NCBI RefSeq assembly: GCF_900141745.1
Contig: NZ_FSRM01000001.1
Location: forward strand, 496,001-560,000
Direction of reading: 5' to 3'
Length of the DNA stretch: 64,000 bases
DNA from: Paraburkholderia phenazinium
Lineage (GTDB): Bacteria; Pseudomonadota; Gammaproteobacteria; Burkholderiales; Burkholderiaceae
The position numbers and the translations under genes were made by a program. The notes beneath the pieces are model-generated. The model saw only the letters and a list, made by a program, of their open reading frames with translations, searched no databases and had not been told where the DNA came from. Shown one piece after another: positions 17,266 through 25,734 of the stretch (within the stretch, counting starts at the first letter, position 1; each line of letters begins with the position of its first letter).

Positions 17266-18684
17266 ATGAAGAACGATCTGCCGGAGATTGCCGCGCTCGA
17301 AGCGCTGTTGCGCGAACAGCGCCAGGCGTATCTGCGCGCGCCCTATCCCTCATGGGAAACGCGCGCGGCGCATCTGAAGGCATTGCGGGCGATGCTGCTC
17401 GACAACCGCGACGCGCTCGCCGAAGCGATGAACGCGGACTTCGGCAACCGGGCCAAAGAGGAAATCCTGCTCGCGGAATTTCTGCTCCTGAAAGAGGAAA
17501 TCGACGGCGCGCTGAGGCACGGCAAACGCTGGATGAGATCGCAACGGCGCAGCACCAACAAGTGGCTGTTGCCCGCGCGCGCCAAAGTGATTCCGCAACC
17601 GCTCGGCGTGGTCGGCATTATCGTGCCGTGGAACTATCCGATCCTGCTGGCAGGCGGCCCGCTCGTGAGCGCTCTCACAGCCGGCAACCGCGCCATCATC
17701 AAGATGTCCGAACTCACGCCGCGCACCTCGGCTTTGTTCGAACAACTGATCGCGCAGACCTTCGCGCATGACCACGTCACCGTGGTCAATGGTGACGCTA
17801 CGCTCGCTGCCGCCTTCAGCGCGCAGCCGTTCGATCATCTGCTGTTCACCGGTTCGACCAAAGTAGGCCATGAAGTGATGCGCGCGGCCGCCGAGCATCT
17901 GACGCCGGTCACGCTCGAACTGGGCGGTAAATCACCCGCCATCGTCGGGCCGCATGCCCGCTTCGACAATGCGGTCGATAACCTCGTCGCCGGCAAGACG
18001 ATGAATGCCGGACAAACCTGTATCGCGCCGGACTATGTGCTGGTGCCGCGCGGCAAGGAGCAGGCTTTCATCGAGCGGGCGCGGGCGCGCATGAGCGCGA
18101 TGTATCCGGATTTCTCGCAAAATCGCGACTACACGTCCATCATTTCGGCGCGTCATTTCGAGCGTTTGCAGCGTCTTCTCGACGAAGCGAAAGCCAGCGG
18201 TGCGCAACTCCATGCGCTTGCCGACGGCGCCGCGGATCCACTCACACGCCGCTTCCCGCTGATCGCCGTGACGAACGCGCCGGATGAAACCGCGCTGATG
18301 CAGGAGGAGATTTTCGGGCCGCTGCTGCCGATCGTCCCGTACGACACGCTCGACGACGCCATCGCCTGGGTCAACGCCCGGCCGCGGCCCTTGGCGCTGT
18401 ATCTTTACGACGAGGATGCAACGACGATCCGCCGCGTCGAGCAGGAAACCATCGCGGGCGGCATGGCGGTCAACGAAACGCTGATGCAGCTGGCTTGCGA
18501 AAGCCTTCCGTTCGGCGGCGTGGGTGCGAGCGGGATGGGCGCGTATCACGGCTACGAAGGCTTTGTGACCTTCTCGAAGATGAAGCCGGTGCTCACCCAG
18601 GCGCGCTGGAATACACGCGGGCTGATCGCGCCGCCGTACGGCAAGCGCGTCAATGCGCTGCTCAAGCTGATGCTGCGGCTTTAG
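17266..18684 (+). CDS. calB: Coniferyl-aldehyde-type NAD(P)-dependent aldehyde dehydrogenase
   Basis: Class 3-like aldehyde dehydrogenase, 472 aa. It has the cofactor site PLGVVGIIVPWNYP, FTGSTKVGHEVM, the catalytic Glu in TLELGGKSPAIV and the nucleophile in NAGQTCIAPDYVL, and ends with the hydrophobic/basic tail typical of CalB and long-chain aldehyde dehydrogenases. The ATG at 17266 follows GGGAG by 5 bp; a GTG two codons earlier is unlikely. Coniferyl aldehyde as substrate is taken from the family name only. Its last four bases overlap the convergent fhlB. Confidence 0.85.
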   Translation: MKNDLPEIAALEALLREQRQAYLRAPYPSWETRAAHLKALRAMLLDNRDALAEAMNADFGNRAKEEILLAEFLLLKEEIDGALRHGKRWMRSQRRSTNKWLLPARAKVIPQPLGVVGIIVPWNYPILLAGGPLVSALTAGNRAIIKMSELTPRTSALFEQLIAQTFAHDHVTVVNGDATLAAAFSAQPFDHLLFTGSTKVGHEVMRAAAEHLTPVTLELGGKSPAIVGPHARFDNAVDNLVAGKTMNAGQTCIAPDYVLVPRGKEQAFIERARARMSAMYPDFSQNRDYTSIISARHFERLQRLLDEAKASGAQLHALADGAADPLTRRFPLIAVTNAPDETALMQEEIFGPLLPIVPYDTLDDAIAWVNARPRPLALYLYDEDATTIRRVEQETIAGGMAVNETLMQLACESLPFGGVGASGMGAYHGYEGFVTFSKMKPVLTQARWNTRGLIAPPYGKRVNALLKLMLRL

Positions 18685-19007
18685 CGGCCCTTGACTGCGA
18701 CCGGCTCAAGCGTAGTGGACGGCTGCTCCGGCTCGTCCGCCACGCCGCTTTCCAGCCGGTGCAGCCACGCCAGCAACTCCGCCACCGCCTGATACAGCTG
18801 CGGCGGAATGCGCGAATCGAGATCGACCTGCATCAGCAGCGCCACCATCTCGGGCGCCTCGTGCACATACAGGCCCGCCTCCTTGGCGCGCTGCACGATC
18901 ATTTCCGCGACGAGGCCGTAGCCCTTCGCGATCATGCGTGGCGCGTGGTCGCCGCCTTGGGCGTCATAGACGAGCGCAGCAGCGCTTTTGCGATTCCTGC
19001 GGCTCAT
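18681..19007 (-). CDS. fhlB: FlhB C-terminal-like protein (export switch paralogue)
   Basis: A 108-aa stand-alone copy of the cytoplasmic domain of the flagellar export switch FlhB. The core AAALVYDAQGGDHAPRMIAK, GLVAEMIVQRAKEAGLYVHE and DLDSRIPPQLYQAVAELLAW aligns with the FlhB of this window (VALQYSDGEMRAPRVVAKG and so on). It starts where FlhB would just have been cut and lacks the NPTH autocleavage motif and the membrane part. Its ATG overlaps the stop of the fliK-like gene by one base (TGATG), so the two are coupled. FhlB proteins are thought to stand in for the cleaved FlhB fragment in the substrate-specificity switch. Confidence 0.88.
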   Translation of the reverse strand: MSRRNRKSAAALVYDAQGGDHAPRMIAKGYGLVAEMIVQRAKEAGLYVHEAPEMVALLMQVDLDSRIPPQLYQAVAELLAWLHRLESGVADEPEQPSTTLEPVAVKGR

Positions 19008-20614
19008 CACATGTCCCAGTCGAAATCGGTGTCGGACGTCGTGGTCGGCCATTGCGCGCGTTCGGGACGAGTCTGTCGCGCACCGCGCTGAGGCCACTCC
19101 GACCGCTCGGGGCGCTGGGGCCGCTCGGCGGCCCTGGGCCCGCCGCGGCGTGGCGTACCCGCCGCGACCACCTCAGGATCGACGGCCGGCGCAGCACGCG
19201 CGTACGCGGAAGCCGCCGCCTGGGCGGCCGCGGCGGCTGCCGCGCCCGAGGCCGCACCCGGCACCCCGCCGCCGATCTCGCGAATCGCCAGCGCACTCAG
19301 TTCGATTCCGGCGGCAGCAAGCCGCTCGCGGAAGTTGTCACTTTGCTCGGCGAGCCGAGCCGCGCCCAGGGGGCTCGCCGCGACCCGCGCCGCCAGCCGG
19401 TTGCCGGTGAGCGTCAGTTCGGCATCCACCGTGCCGAGCAGCGGCAACGACAGCGTCAGACGCGTGCGCCACGGATAGTCCTCTTCCGCGCCGGCACCGC
19501 CGCCGCCGCGCTCCCACTCGTCGCCGTCCTGCTGGATGGTCCAGTCGATTTTCGCGCCCGGCCACGCTTCGCCGCTCCAGCGGAACTGGCCCGTGGCGAG
19601 CATATCGAGTTGCTGGCGCACCAGCGGGATGGTCGCCACGTTGACGGCGCCTGCCATCGATTGCGCGGTTTGCGTCGGCGTCTCGCCCAGCTGGGACGCA
19701 GCGGCATGCAGCGCAGCGTGCGCCGGTTGACCGGCCAGGTCGGAAAGCGAGTTCGCCAGCACTTCCCCGGCGGCGAAACGCGCGGCCTGTGGCGACTGGA
19801 TCGACGCCGTGGCGCGCGCGGCGGCACTCGCCTCGGGGCCGTCATTGCCGCTCTGGGTTGCCTGCGTCGAACCGGGGCGGGCCTGCTGCGCCGCGCTCGA
19901 GCCCGGCGGCGCGCTTGCGTCGAGATCGGACGCCCAGTCGAGCGGTAATTGCGCGGCGCTATCGAGAAGACGGTTTTGCGGTTCGCTGGCGAGGTCGGCG
20001 GGCGAGAGCTGACCCGCCAGCCATTGCGCGAGGTGCGCCTCGTAAAAGAGGCCGCTACCGGCGACGGTCTGTTCGAGCGCCGCCGCGAGCGCTGCCACCG
20101 GGAGGTCCCCTGGGGCAACGCTAGTGGCGGCCGTCGTCGCGGAAGCGCTTGCCGGATTGGCGGTGCTGGTGGTGTTGGAGGTCGTGGCGGTGCTTGCCAC
20201 ATTCGCTGCGTTTGCCGCACTGGCCGGGTCGGCCACGCCGGCATCGGCCAATACAATAGCAACAACGGCATCCGCCGTCTGCGCGTCGAGTATTTCGAAG
20301 AGCGGCAGTTCGGTTATCTCGGGATCGAGCGCAGGCGCCGCGGGCCAGATCGGCGACTGGCCGAGAATCGCCGGGGTGGCTTCACCGCCGGACAGGACAA
20401 TCGCGTTGAGAGTCAAAGCCACCGCGGACAGGACAGTCTGCGCAGAGGCAGGCGGCGGCGCCGGCACCTCGGGCGTACCCGGCGTCACCGGCGTATCCGT
20501 GCTCAGCGCAGACGCACCCGTTTGCGCTGCATTTGGCGCGCCGGGTGCGATATTGAGCAGACTGTCGACCCGGCTCGCGAGCAGCGAAGCGATGGCCGTG
20601 TCGATTCCGTTCAT
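19007..20614 (-). CDS. FliK-like flagellar hook-length control protein (second FliK)
   Basis: A 535-aa protein with a long Ala/Thr/Pro-rich, disordered N-terminal two-thirds and a folded C-terminal domain (about residues 335-435: RWSGEAWPGAKIDWTIQQ, RTRLTLSLPLLGTVDAELTL, QSDNFRERLAAAGIELSAL), the arrangement of FliK molecular rulers. It ends with an Ala-rich and a basic, Trp/Pro-rich tail. CAAAGGAACCGGC precedes the ATG. A separate canonical FliK is encoded at 27896-29542, so this is a paralogue. Coupling to fhlB suggests that the two proteins act together on the export switch. Confidence 0.8.
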   Translation of the reverse strand: MNGIDTAIASLLASRVDSLLNIAPGAPNAAQTGASALSTDTPVTPGTPEVPAPPPASAQTVLSAVALTLNAIVLSGGEATPAILGQSPIWPAAPALDPEITELPLFEILDAQTADAVVAIVLADAGVADPASAANAANVASTATTSNTTSTANPASASATTAATSVAPGDLPVAALAAALEQTVAGSGLFYEAHLAQWLAGQLSPADLASEPQNRLLDSAAQLPLDWASDLDASAPPGSSAAQQARPGSTQATQSGNDGPEASAAARATASIQSPQAARFAAGEVLANSLSDLAGQPAHAALHAAASQLGETPTQTAQSMAGAVNVATIPLVRQQLDMLATGQFRWSGEAWPGAKIDWTIQQDGDEWERGGGGAGAEEDYPWRTRLTLSLPLLGTVDAELTLTGNRLAARVAASPLGAARLAEQSDNFRERLAAAGIELSALAIREIGGGVPGAASGAAAAAAAQAAASAYARAAPAVDPEVVAAGTPRRGGPRAAERPQRPERSEWPQRGARQTRPERAQWPTTTSDTDFDWDM

Positions 20615-20654
20615 GCCGGTTCCTTTGGAGTACCTACTGGCTGCGCGCGGCTAA

Positions 20655-20692
20655 CGCAGTCAATTTCGCAATCAATTTATCGCAGTCAAAAA
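20655..20692. repeat. Three 12-bp direct repeats between fliT and the fliK-like gene
   Basis: CGCAGTCAATTT (20655), CGCAATCAATTT (20667) and CGCAGTCAAAAA (20681) form a near-perfect tandem array just beyond the fliT stop and upstream of the fliK-like gene. They may be a protein-binding array or a relic of slippage. Confidence 0.6.
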
Positions 20693-20695
20693 AGT

Positions 20696-21022
20696 TCAGC
20701 GTGCGCCGTACAACTCCTTGAGCACGCGGGCCGGACGGCCGGCAAACAGCGCCGACAGCGTCGCCATACGGGGATTCGCGAGATCCCGGATGGCGGCGTC
20801 GTCCGCGAGAATCTGGCGGATCAGGTCGTATTTACGTGCGCGTTCCACTTCGTCGAGCTTCACCCCGGTTTCCGCGTCCTTCAACGCGTCGACCATATGC
20901 CGGTACTCTTCCTGCAACGGCATCAGATCGGTCCAAAGGGCGCGGCGCGCTGCGGTCAGCATACGTGCGGAGATCGCTGCGATGGCCTCGTAGCGGGCAA
21001 AATATTCTGTGTTCGAAGTCAT
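20696..21022 (-). CDS. fliT: Flagellar export chaperone FliT
   Basis: Small helical cytoplasmic chaperone of 108 aa, which in enterobacteria binds the filament cap FliD and also FlhDC and export components. The sequence is helical and charged (YFARYEAIAAISARMLTAAR; EYRHMVDALKDAETGVKLDE) and fits FliT more by context than by strong motifs. Its start overlaps the fliS stop in an ATGA, as expected of a coupled fliS-fliT pair. The fliD gene is not in this window. Confidence 0.82.
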   Translation of the reverse strand: MTSNTEYFARYEAIAAISARMLTAARRALWTDLMPLQEEYRHMVDALKDAETGVKLDEVERARKYDLIRQILADDAAIRDLANPRMATLSALFAGRPARVLKELYGAR

Positions 21023-21453
21023 CTCATGCTTTCCGCGGTTGGCTGTGTCGCCATCCGCGCGATCTCCGGGGCAATCCCCATCCAGGCTTCTTCGAGCGTG
21101 GCCAGCAAGCCGTCGACTTCGACCAGCATCGCCTCGCTCTTCTTCAAGTTAGCTTCGAACAACCGCCGTGCCATATAGCTGTACAACGCGTGCAGGCGTT
21201 GCGCGATCTCACCACCCGCTTCGACGTTAAGCGACTGCTGCAATCCGCCTTCGATAATCCGGATCGCCTTGCTGATCGCCACTCCCCGCTCCGCGATGTT
21301 TCCTTGCTGCAGATGCATACGCGCCTGAGAGATTGCCCGCCGGGCCCCCTGGTACAGCAGTACGATCAGACGGTGCGGGCTTGAACCCATCACTCCTGTC
21401 TCGACGCCGACACGTGCGTATGCGTTGGCTCCAGCGTGTCCTGGGGAAAACAT
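21019..21453 (-). CDS. fliS: Flagellin export chaperone FliS
   Basis: Cytoplasmic four-helix chaperone of 144 aa that binds flagellin's C-terminus and prevents early polymerisation. Hallmarks are NAYARVGVETGVMGSSPHRL, LIVLLYQGARRAISQARMHL and the C-terminal helix. The ATG at 21453 follows AAAGGAGGAGC; upstream open codons are leader. It heads the leftward fliS-fliT-fliK-like-fhlB set and has a sigma-28-type promoter at 21541-21568. Confidence 0.93.
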   Translation of the reverse strand: MFSPGHAGANAYARVGVETGVMGSSPHRLIVLLYQGARRAISQARMHLQQGNIAERGVAISKAIRIIEGGLQQSLNVEAGGEIAQRLHALYSYMARRLFEANLKKSEAMLVEVDGLLATLEEAWMGIAPEIARMATQPTAESMR

Positions 21454-21540
21454 CGGCGCTCCTCCTTTGCTACGGAAACGGAAAGTATCAGACGGCTGCA
21501 CGGGGCACTTCGCCACTTGCGGATTGATGCCTGTACCTGG

Positions 21541-21568
21541 TTATCGGATCGGCAACCGAAAAGCTTTA
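21541..21568 (-). promoter_or_regulatory. Sigma-28 (FliA) promoter for fliS-fliT
   Basis: Read leftwards: TAAAGCTT (complement of 21561-21568), 12 bp, TCCGATAA (complement of 21541-21548). Each half matches the FliA consensus TAAAGTTT / GCCGATAA at 7 of 8 positions; the spacer is 12 rather than 11. It lies 88 bp before the fliS ATG. Confidence 0.7.
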
Positions 21569-21711
21569 GGACGCGGTAAGGAGGTTTAAGGCGAATGGCT
21601 GCAGGCTTGGGCAGGCACAGACGTAGCCGCGCGGCGCCACCAGCCACGGCCACGAACTTCCGCTCGCGGACCGGGTGCGGTGCAGCGTTTGCCAGACCAG
21701 CCGCTACGCTG

Positions 21712-22047
21712 TCAAACCGACATCTGCATGATGTCGTTGTAGGCGGACACCAGCTTGTTGCGCACCTGCAGGCCGAACTGCAGGCCAAGATTGGCCTTCT
21801 GCCCGTCGATCATCACATCGTTCAGCGATACATTGGGTGCGCCGACTTCGAACGCCTTCGCCTCGCCGGCCGCGGTTTTCTGATCGTCGCTGATCTTGTC
21901 GATCGACGCCTTGAGCGCCGACGCAAAACCGCCCGAGCTTGCCGCAGCGGGTTGATTCGCCACCGCCTCGGTGCCGCCGGCGGCCTGTGCGGCCATGGCC
22001 TGCATTTGCTGCAGCGCCGACGAGAGCGCGTTCACGGACATTGTCAT
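21712..22047 (-). CDS. fliE: Flagellar MS-ring/rod junction protein FliE
   Basis: Rod adaptor protein of 111 aa at the base of the rod. The conserved C-terminal half reads [36 protein letters not shown] and [20 protein letters not shown], the last being diagnostic. A flexible Ala/Gln-rich N-terminus precedes it. GGAGAGAAC precedes the ATG. It is divergent from fliF with a 235-bp shared region in which I could not identify firm promoter elements; only fliE reads leftwards from here before the fliS unit. Confidence 0.93.
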   Translation of the reverse strand: MTMSVNALSSALQQMQAMAAQAAGGTEAVANQPAAASSGGFASALKASIDKISDDQKTAAGEAKAFEVGAPNVSLNDVMIDGQKANLGLQFGLQVRNKLVSAYNDIMQMSV

Positions 22048-22282
22048 GTTCTCTCCTGAGGAAGGTCGAACGGCATAGCAAATCCTACCGATCTGAGCGA
22101 GAGAATATCAGCGGGCCTGGTTCGAAAGCCTCGAAACTGGGGGGGAAACCCTGCTCTATTCGAGCAATCGGGTTCGCCGCGCCTGCGCATAATTCCAATC
22201 GTGAAAGTCTCTGTCCGTGCCCCTGCCGACCCCGGCGTGGCAGCGGCGGCAGGACCCAGGCATCCCCGGAGATACCCGACGC

Positions 22283-24076
22283 ATGGATTCGTCAGCCAAC
22301 TCGTTGATTAACCCCGACGCCCGTATGGGCCTCGCCGGCGCGCAACCGCCAGGCGGCGCCGCACCCGGCGCCAGCCAGCCCGGCGGCGCTGCGGACCTGG
22401 GCGGTGGGGGCCTCGGCGGTAACTTTAGCCAGCGCCTGTCCGGCCTGACGCAGATGCGCGGCAATCCGCGTGCACCGCTGATCTTCGCGGTCGCCGTGCT
22501 GGTTGCCGTCGTGGTCGGTCTGTGGCTCTGGTCGCGCGCTCCTGACTATAAGGTGCTGTATAGCAACCTGTCGGATCAGGACGGTGGCTCAATCATCACC
22601 GCGCTGCAGGCCGCCAACATCCCCTACAAGTTCTCCGACGGCGGTGGCGCGATTCTCGTGCCGTCCGACCAGGTGCATGAAATGCGTCTGCGTCTCGCCT
22701 CCCAGGGCCTGCCGAAGAGCGGCTCGGTCGGTTTCGAACTGATGGACAACGAGAAGTTCGGCATCAGCCAGTTTGCCGAGCAGGTCAACTATCAGCGCGC
22801 GCTGGAAGGTGAACTCGAACGCACCATCGAATCGGTTTCGAGCGTGAAAACGGCCCGCGTCCATCTGGCTATTCCGAAGCCTTCCGTATTCGTACGCGAC
22901 AAGGAAGCACCCTCGGCCGCGGTGCTGGTGAATCTGTATCCGGGCCGTATGCTCGACGAAGGCCAGGTCAACGCGATCACCCATATGGTGGCCTCGGCGG
23001 TGCCCGAAATGCCGCCGCGCGGCGTGACGATCGTCGACCAGGACGGCAACCTGCTGACCCAGCCGCCTTCCGGCGCAGGTCTGGACGCCACCCAGCTCAA
23101 ATATGTGCAGCAGATCGAACACAACACGCAGCAGCGCATCGACGCGATCCTGGCTCCGTTGTTCGGCGCCGGCAATGCTCACTCGCAGGTGAGCGCCGAC
23201 GTCAATTTCTCGCAGGTCGAGCAGACCTCGGAAAACTACGGTCCGAACGCCAATCCGCAGCAGGCCGCGATTCGCAGCCAGCAGACCAGCACCGACACGG
23301 AAATGTCGCAAGGCGGCGCCTCCGGTGTGCCCGGCGCCTTGTCGAACCAGCCGCCGCAGCCGGCCTCCGCGCCGATCAACGCGCCGAATGGCGCGAGCGG
23401 TGTGACCACGACGCCGGTCAGCGACCGCAAGGATGCGACCACCAACTACGAACTCGACAAGACCGTGCGCCACGTCCAGCAGGCAATGGGCAACATCAAG
23501 CGGCTGTCGGTGGCGGTGGTGGTGAACTACCTGCCGGTGGTGGATGCGAAGGGCCACTCGACCATGCAGCCGCTCACCGCCGACAAGCTCGCCCAGGTCA
23601 ACCAGCTGGTGAAGGATGCGATGGGCTTCGACGCTCAGCGCGGCGACTCGGTGAACGTGGTCAACAGCGCCTTCGAGACCGAGGTCGACCCGAACGCCAA
23701 TCTGCCGTGGTGGCGCACGCCGGACATGATCGCGCTGGCCAAGCAGCTCGCGACGTACCTGGGCATCGGCGCTGTCGCCCTGTTCCTCTACTTCGTGATG
23801 GTCAAGCCGGCCCTGCGCCGCGCCTTCCCGCCGCCCACGCCGGTTACTGCCGCCTCACTGCCCTCGCCGGACGAGCCGATGCTGCTCGACGGCCTGCCGG
23901 CTAGCGAGCGCAGCGGCAGCAAGGCGAGCGACGACGACGGCGAATCCGACCTGATGTCGCTCGAGAGCGATAAACACAAATTCGAGCGGAACCTGGAATA
24001 CGCCCGCAACATTGCGCGCCAGGATCCGAAGATCGTTGCAACCGTCGTTAAGAGCTGGGTGTCCGATGAGCGCTGA
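22283..24076 (+). CDS. fliF: Flagellar MS-ring protein FliF
   Basis: Inner-membrane ring protein of 597 aa, slightly longer than the enteric form. First membrane helix is at about residues 70-92 (APLIFAVAVLVAVVVGLWLW), followed by the ring-building motifs (YKVLYSNLSDQDGGSIITAL; MRLRLASQGLPKSGSVGFEL; QRALEGELERTIESV). A periplasmic low-complexity loop comes next (about 320-400), then the second helix YLGIGAVALFLYFVMVKPAL and a FliG-binding C-terminus. The start at 22283 fits the conserved part; GGAGA lies somewhat distant. The stop overlaps fliG by 11 bp. Confidence 0.95.
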   Translation: MDSSANSLINPDARMGLAGAQPPGGAAPGASQPGGAADLGGGGLGGNFSQRLSGLTQMRGNPRAPLIFAVAVLVAVVVGLWLWSRAPDYKVLYSNLSDQDGGSIITALQAANIPYKFSDGGGAILVPSDQVHEMRLRLASQGLPKSGSVGFELMDNEKFGISQFAEQVNYQRALEGELERTIESVSSVKTARVHLAIPKPSVFVRDKEAPSAAVLVNLYPGRMLDEGQVNAITHMVASAVPEMPPRGVTIVDQDGNLLTQPPSGAGLDATQLKYVQQIEHNTQQRIDAILAPLFGAGNAHSQVSADVNFSQVEQTSENYGPNANPQQAAIRSQQTSTDTEMSQGGASGVPGALSNQPPQPASAPINAPNGASGVTTTPVSDRKDATTNYELDKTVRHVQQAMGNIKRLSVAVVVNYLPVVDAKGHSTMQPLTADKLAQVNQLVKDAMGFDAQRGDSVNVVNSAFETEVDPNANLPWWRTPDMIALAKQLATYLGIGAVALFLYFVMVKPALRRAFPPPTPVTAASLPSPDEPMLLDGLPASERSGSKASDDDGESDLMSLESDKHKFERNLEYARNIARQDPKIVATVVKSWVSDER

Positions 24077-25061
24077 AGGCGTAGTGAAAAGCGCGCTCCT
24101 CCTGATGTCGATCGGTGAGGAAGAAGCGGCGCAGGTATTCAAGTTTCTGGGGCCGCGCGAGGTCCAGAAGATCGGTGTCGCCATGGCGGCGCTGAAGAAC
24201 GTGACGCGCGAACAGGTCGACGAAGTGCTGCACGAGTTCGTCCGCGAGGCGGAGCAGCACACCGCACTGTCGCTCGACTCGAGCGACTACATCCGCTCGG
24301 TGCTGACCAAGGCGCTCGGCGACGACAAGGCCGGCGCGATCATCGACCGGATCCTGCAGGGCAGCGACACGAGCGGTATCGAAGGCCTCAAGTGGATGGA
24401 TTCGTCGGCCGTGGCCGAGCTGATCAAGAACGAGCACCCGCAGATCATCGCGACCATCCTCGTCCACCTCGACCGCGATCAGGCTTCCGAAATCGTCGCC
24501 TGCTTCAGCGAACGTCTGCGTAACGATGTGCTGCTGCGGATCGCCACGCTCGACGGCATCCAGCCGGCCGCGCTGCGCGAACTGGACGATGTACTGACGG
24601 GCCTGCTGTCCGGCAGCGACAACCTCAAGCGCAGCCCGATGGGCGGCATTCGCACCGCAGCGGAAATTCTCAACTTCATGTCGAGCAACCACGAAGAAGG
24701 CGTGCTCGAAAACGTCCGCCAGTACGACGCGGAACTCGCGCAGAAGATCGTCGATCAGATGTTCGTGTTCGAGAACCTGCTCGACCTGGAAGACCGCGCG
24801 ATCCAGTTGCTGCTGAAGGAAGTCGAGTCGGAAGCACTGATTATTTCGCTGAAGGGCGCGCCACCTGCGCTGCGCCAGAAGTTCCTCTCGAACATGTCGC
24901 AGCGTGCGGCCGAACTGCTCGCCGAAGACCTCGACGCCCGCGGTCCGGTTCGCGTCTCCGAAGTGGAGACGCAGCAACGCCGCATTTTGCAGATCGTGCG
25001 CAACCTGGCAGAAAGTGGTCAGATCGCGATAGGCGGCAAGGCGGAAGATGCATATGTCTGA
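24066..25061 (+). CDS. fliG: Flagellar motor switch protein FliG
   Basis: C-ring protein of 331 aa that couples the MotAB stator to rotation and binds FliF. Three armadillo-type domains are visible: N-terminal KSALLLMSIGEEEAAQVFKF, middle EHPQIIATILVHLDRDQASE including the EHPQ motif, and C-terminal MFVFENLLDLEDRAIQLLLKEV with the torque-helix charges. The ATG at 24066 is inside the end of fliF, which implies translational coupling. Length and domain order are canonical. Confidence 0.97.
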   Translation: MSAEGVVKSALLLMSIGEEEAAQVFKFLGPREVQKIGVAMAALKNVTREQVDEVLHEFVREAEQHTALSLDSSDYIRSVLTKALGDDKAGAIIDRILQGSDTSGIEGLKWMDSSAVAELIKNEHPQIIATILVHLDRDQASEIVACFSERLRNDVLLRIATLDGIQPAALRELDDVLTGLLSGSDNLKRSPMGGIRTAAEILNFMSSNHEEGVLENVRQYDAELAQKIVDQMFVFENLLDLEDRAIQLLLKEVESEALIISLKGAPPALRQKFLSNMSQRAAELLAEDLDARGPVRVSEVETQQRRILQIVRNLAESGQIAIGGKAEDAYV

Positions 25062-25734
25062 TCAGGATCCCGCGCGCAAAGGCAGCCTCTCGGCCTACCA
25101 GCGCTGGGAGATGGCCTCGTTCGACCCGGTGCCGCCGGCACCGCCCGAGGAGCCGGCCGACGACAGCGGCGCCTTCGAAGCGGAGCTGCAGCGCCTGCGC
25201 GACGCCGCGCATGCCCAGGGCCTCGCCTCCGGTCACGTGGCCGGGCAGGCGCTCGGCTACCAGGCAGGCTACGATCAGGGTCACGCGCAAGGCTTCACGC
25301 AGGGGCAAACCGAAGCGCGCGAAGAAGCCGCGCGCCTTGCCGCCCTGGCGGAAACCTTCAAGGTCGCACTGGACGGCGCGCAACACGAAATTTCGGAGAA
25401 CCTGGTGGCGCTCGCGCTGGACATCGCGCAGCAGGTGGTACGCCAGCATGTGCAGCATGATCCGGCCGCACTGATTGCCGTAGCCCGCGAAGTCATCGCA
25501 GCGGAGCCGGCCTTGACCGGCGCGCCGCACCTGGTAGTGAGCCCGGCGGACCTGCCGGTGGTCGAAGCGTATCTGATGGAAGAACTACAGGCGCGCGGCT
25601 GGTCCGTGCGAACCGATCCGGCCGTGGAACGCGGCGGTTGCCGCGCCCACGCCAGCACCGGCGAAGTGGATGCCGGTATCGACACACGCTGGGAGCGGGT
25701 TGCTGCCGCCCTCGGCAAGGCAAGCACATGGTAA
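25054..25734 (+). CDS. fliH: Flagellar export ATPase regulator FliH
   Basis: Stator-like regulator of the export ATPase FliI, 226 aa. After a proline-rich N-terminus comes a Gly-x-x-x-Gly-type repeat helix ([20 protein letters not shown], then [20 protein letters not shown]), the feature of FliH dimers. Then follow a V/A-rich coiled coil and the C-terminal domain ([26 protein letters not shown]). The ATG at 25054 is preferred over 25048 because GGAAG then stands 6 bp away. It overlaps fliG by 8 bp and fliI by 7 bp. Confidence 0.93.
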   Translation: MSDQDPARKGSLSAYQRWEMASFDPVPPAPPEEPADDSGAFEAELQRLRDAAHAQGLASGHVAGQALGYQAGYDQGHAQGFTQGQTEAREEAARLAALAETFKVALDGAQHEISENLVALALDIAQQVVRQHVQHDPAALIAVAREVIAAEPALTGAPHLVVSPADLPVVEAYLMEELQARGWSVRTDPAVERGGCRAHASTGEVDAGIDTRWERVAAALGKASTW

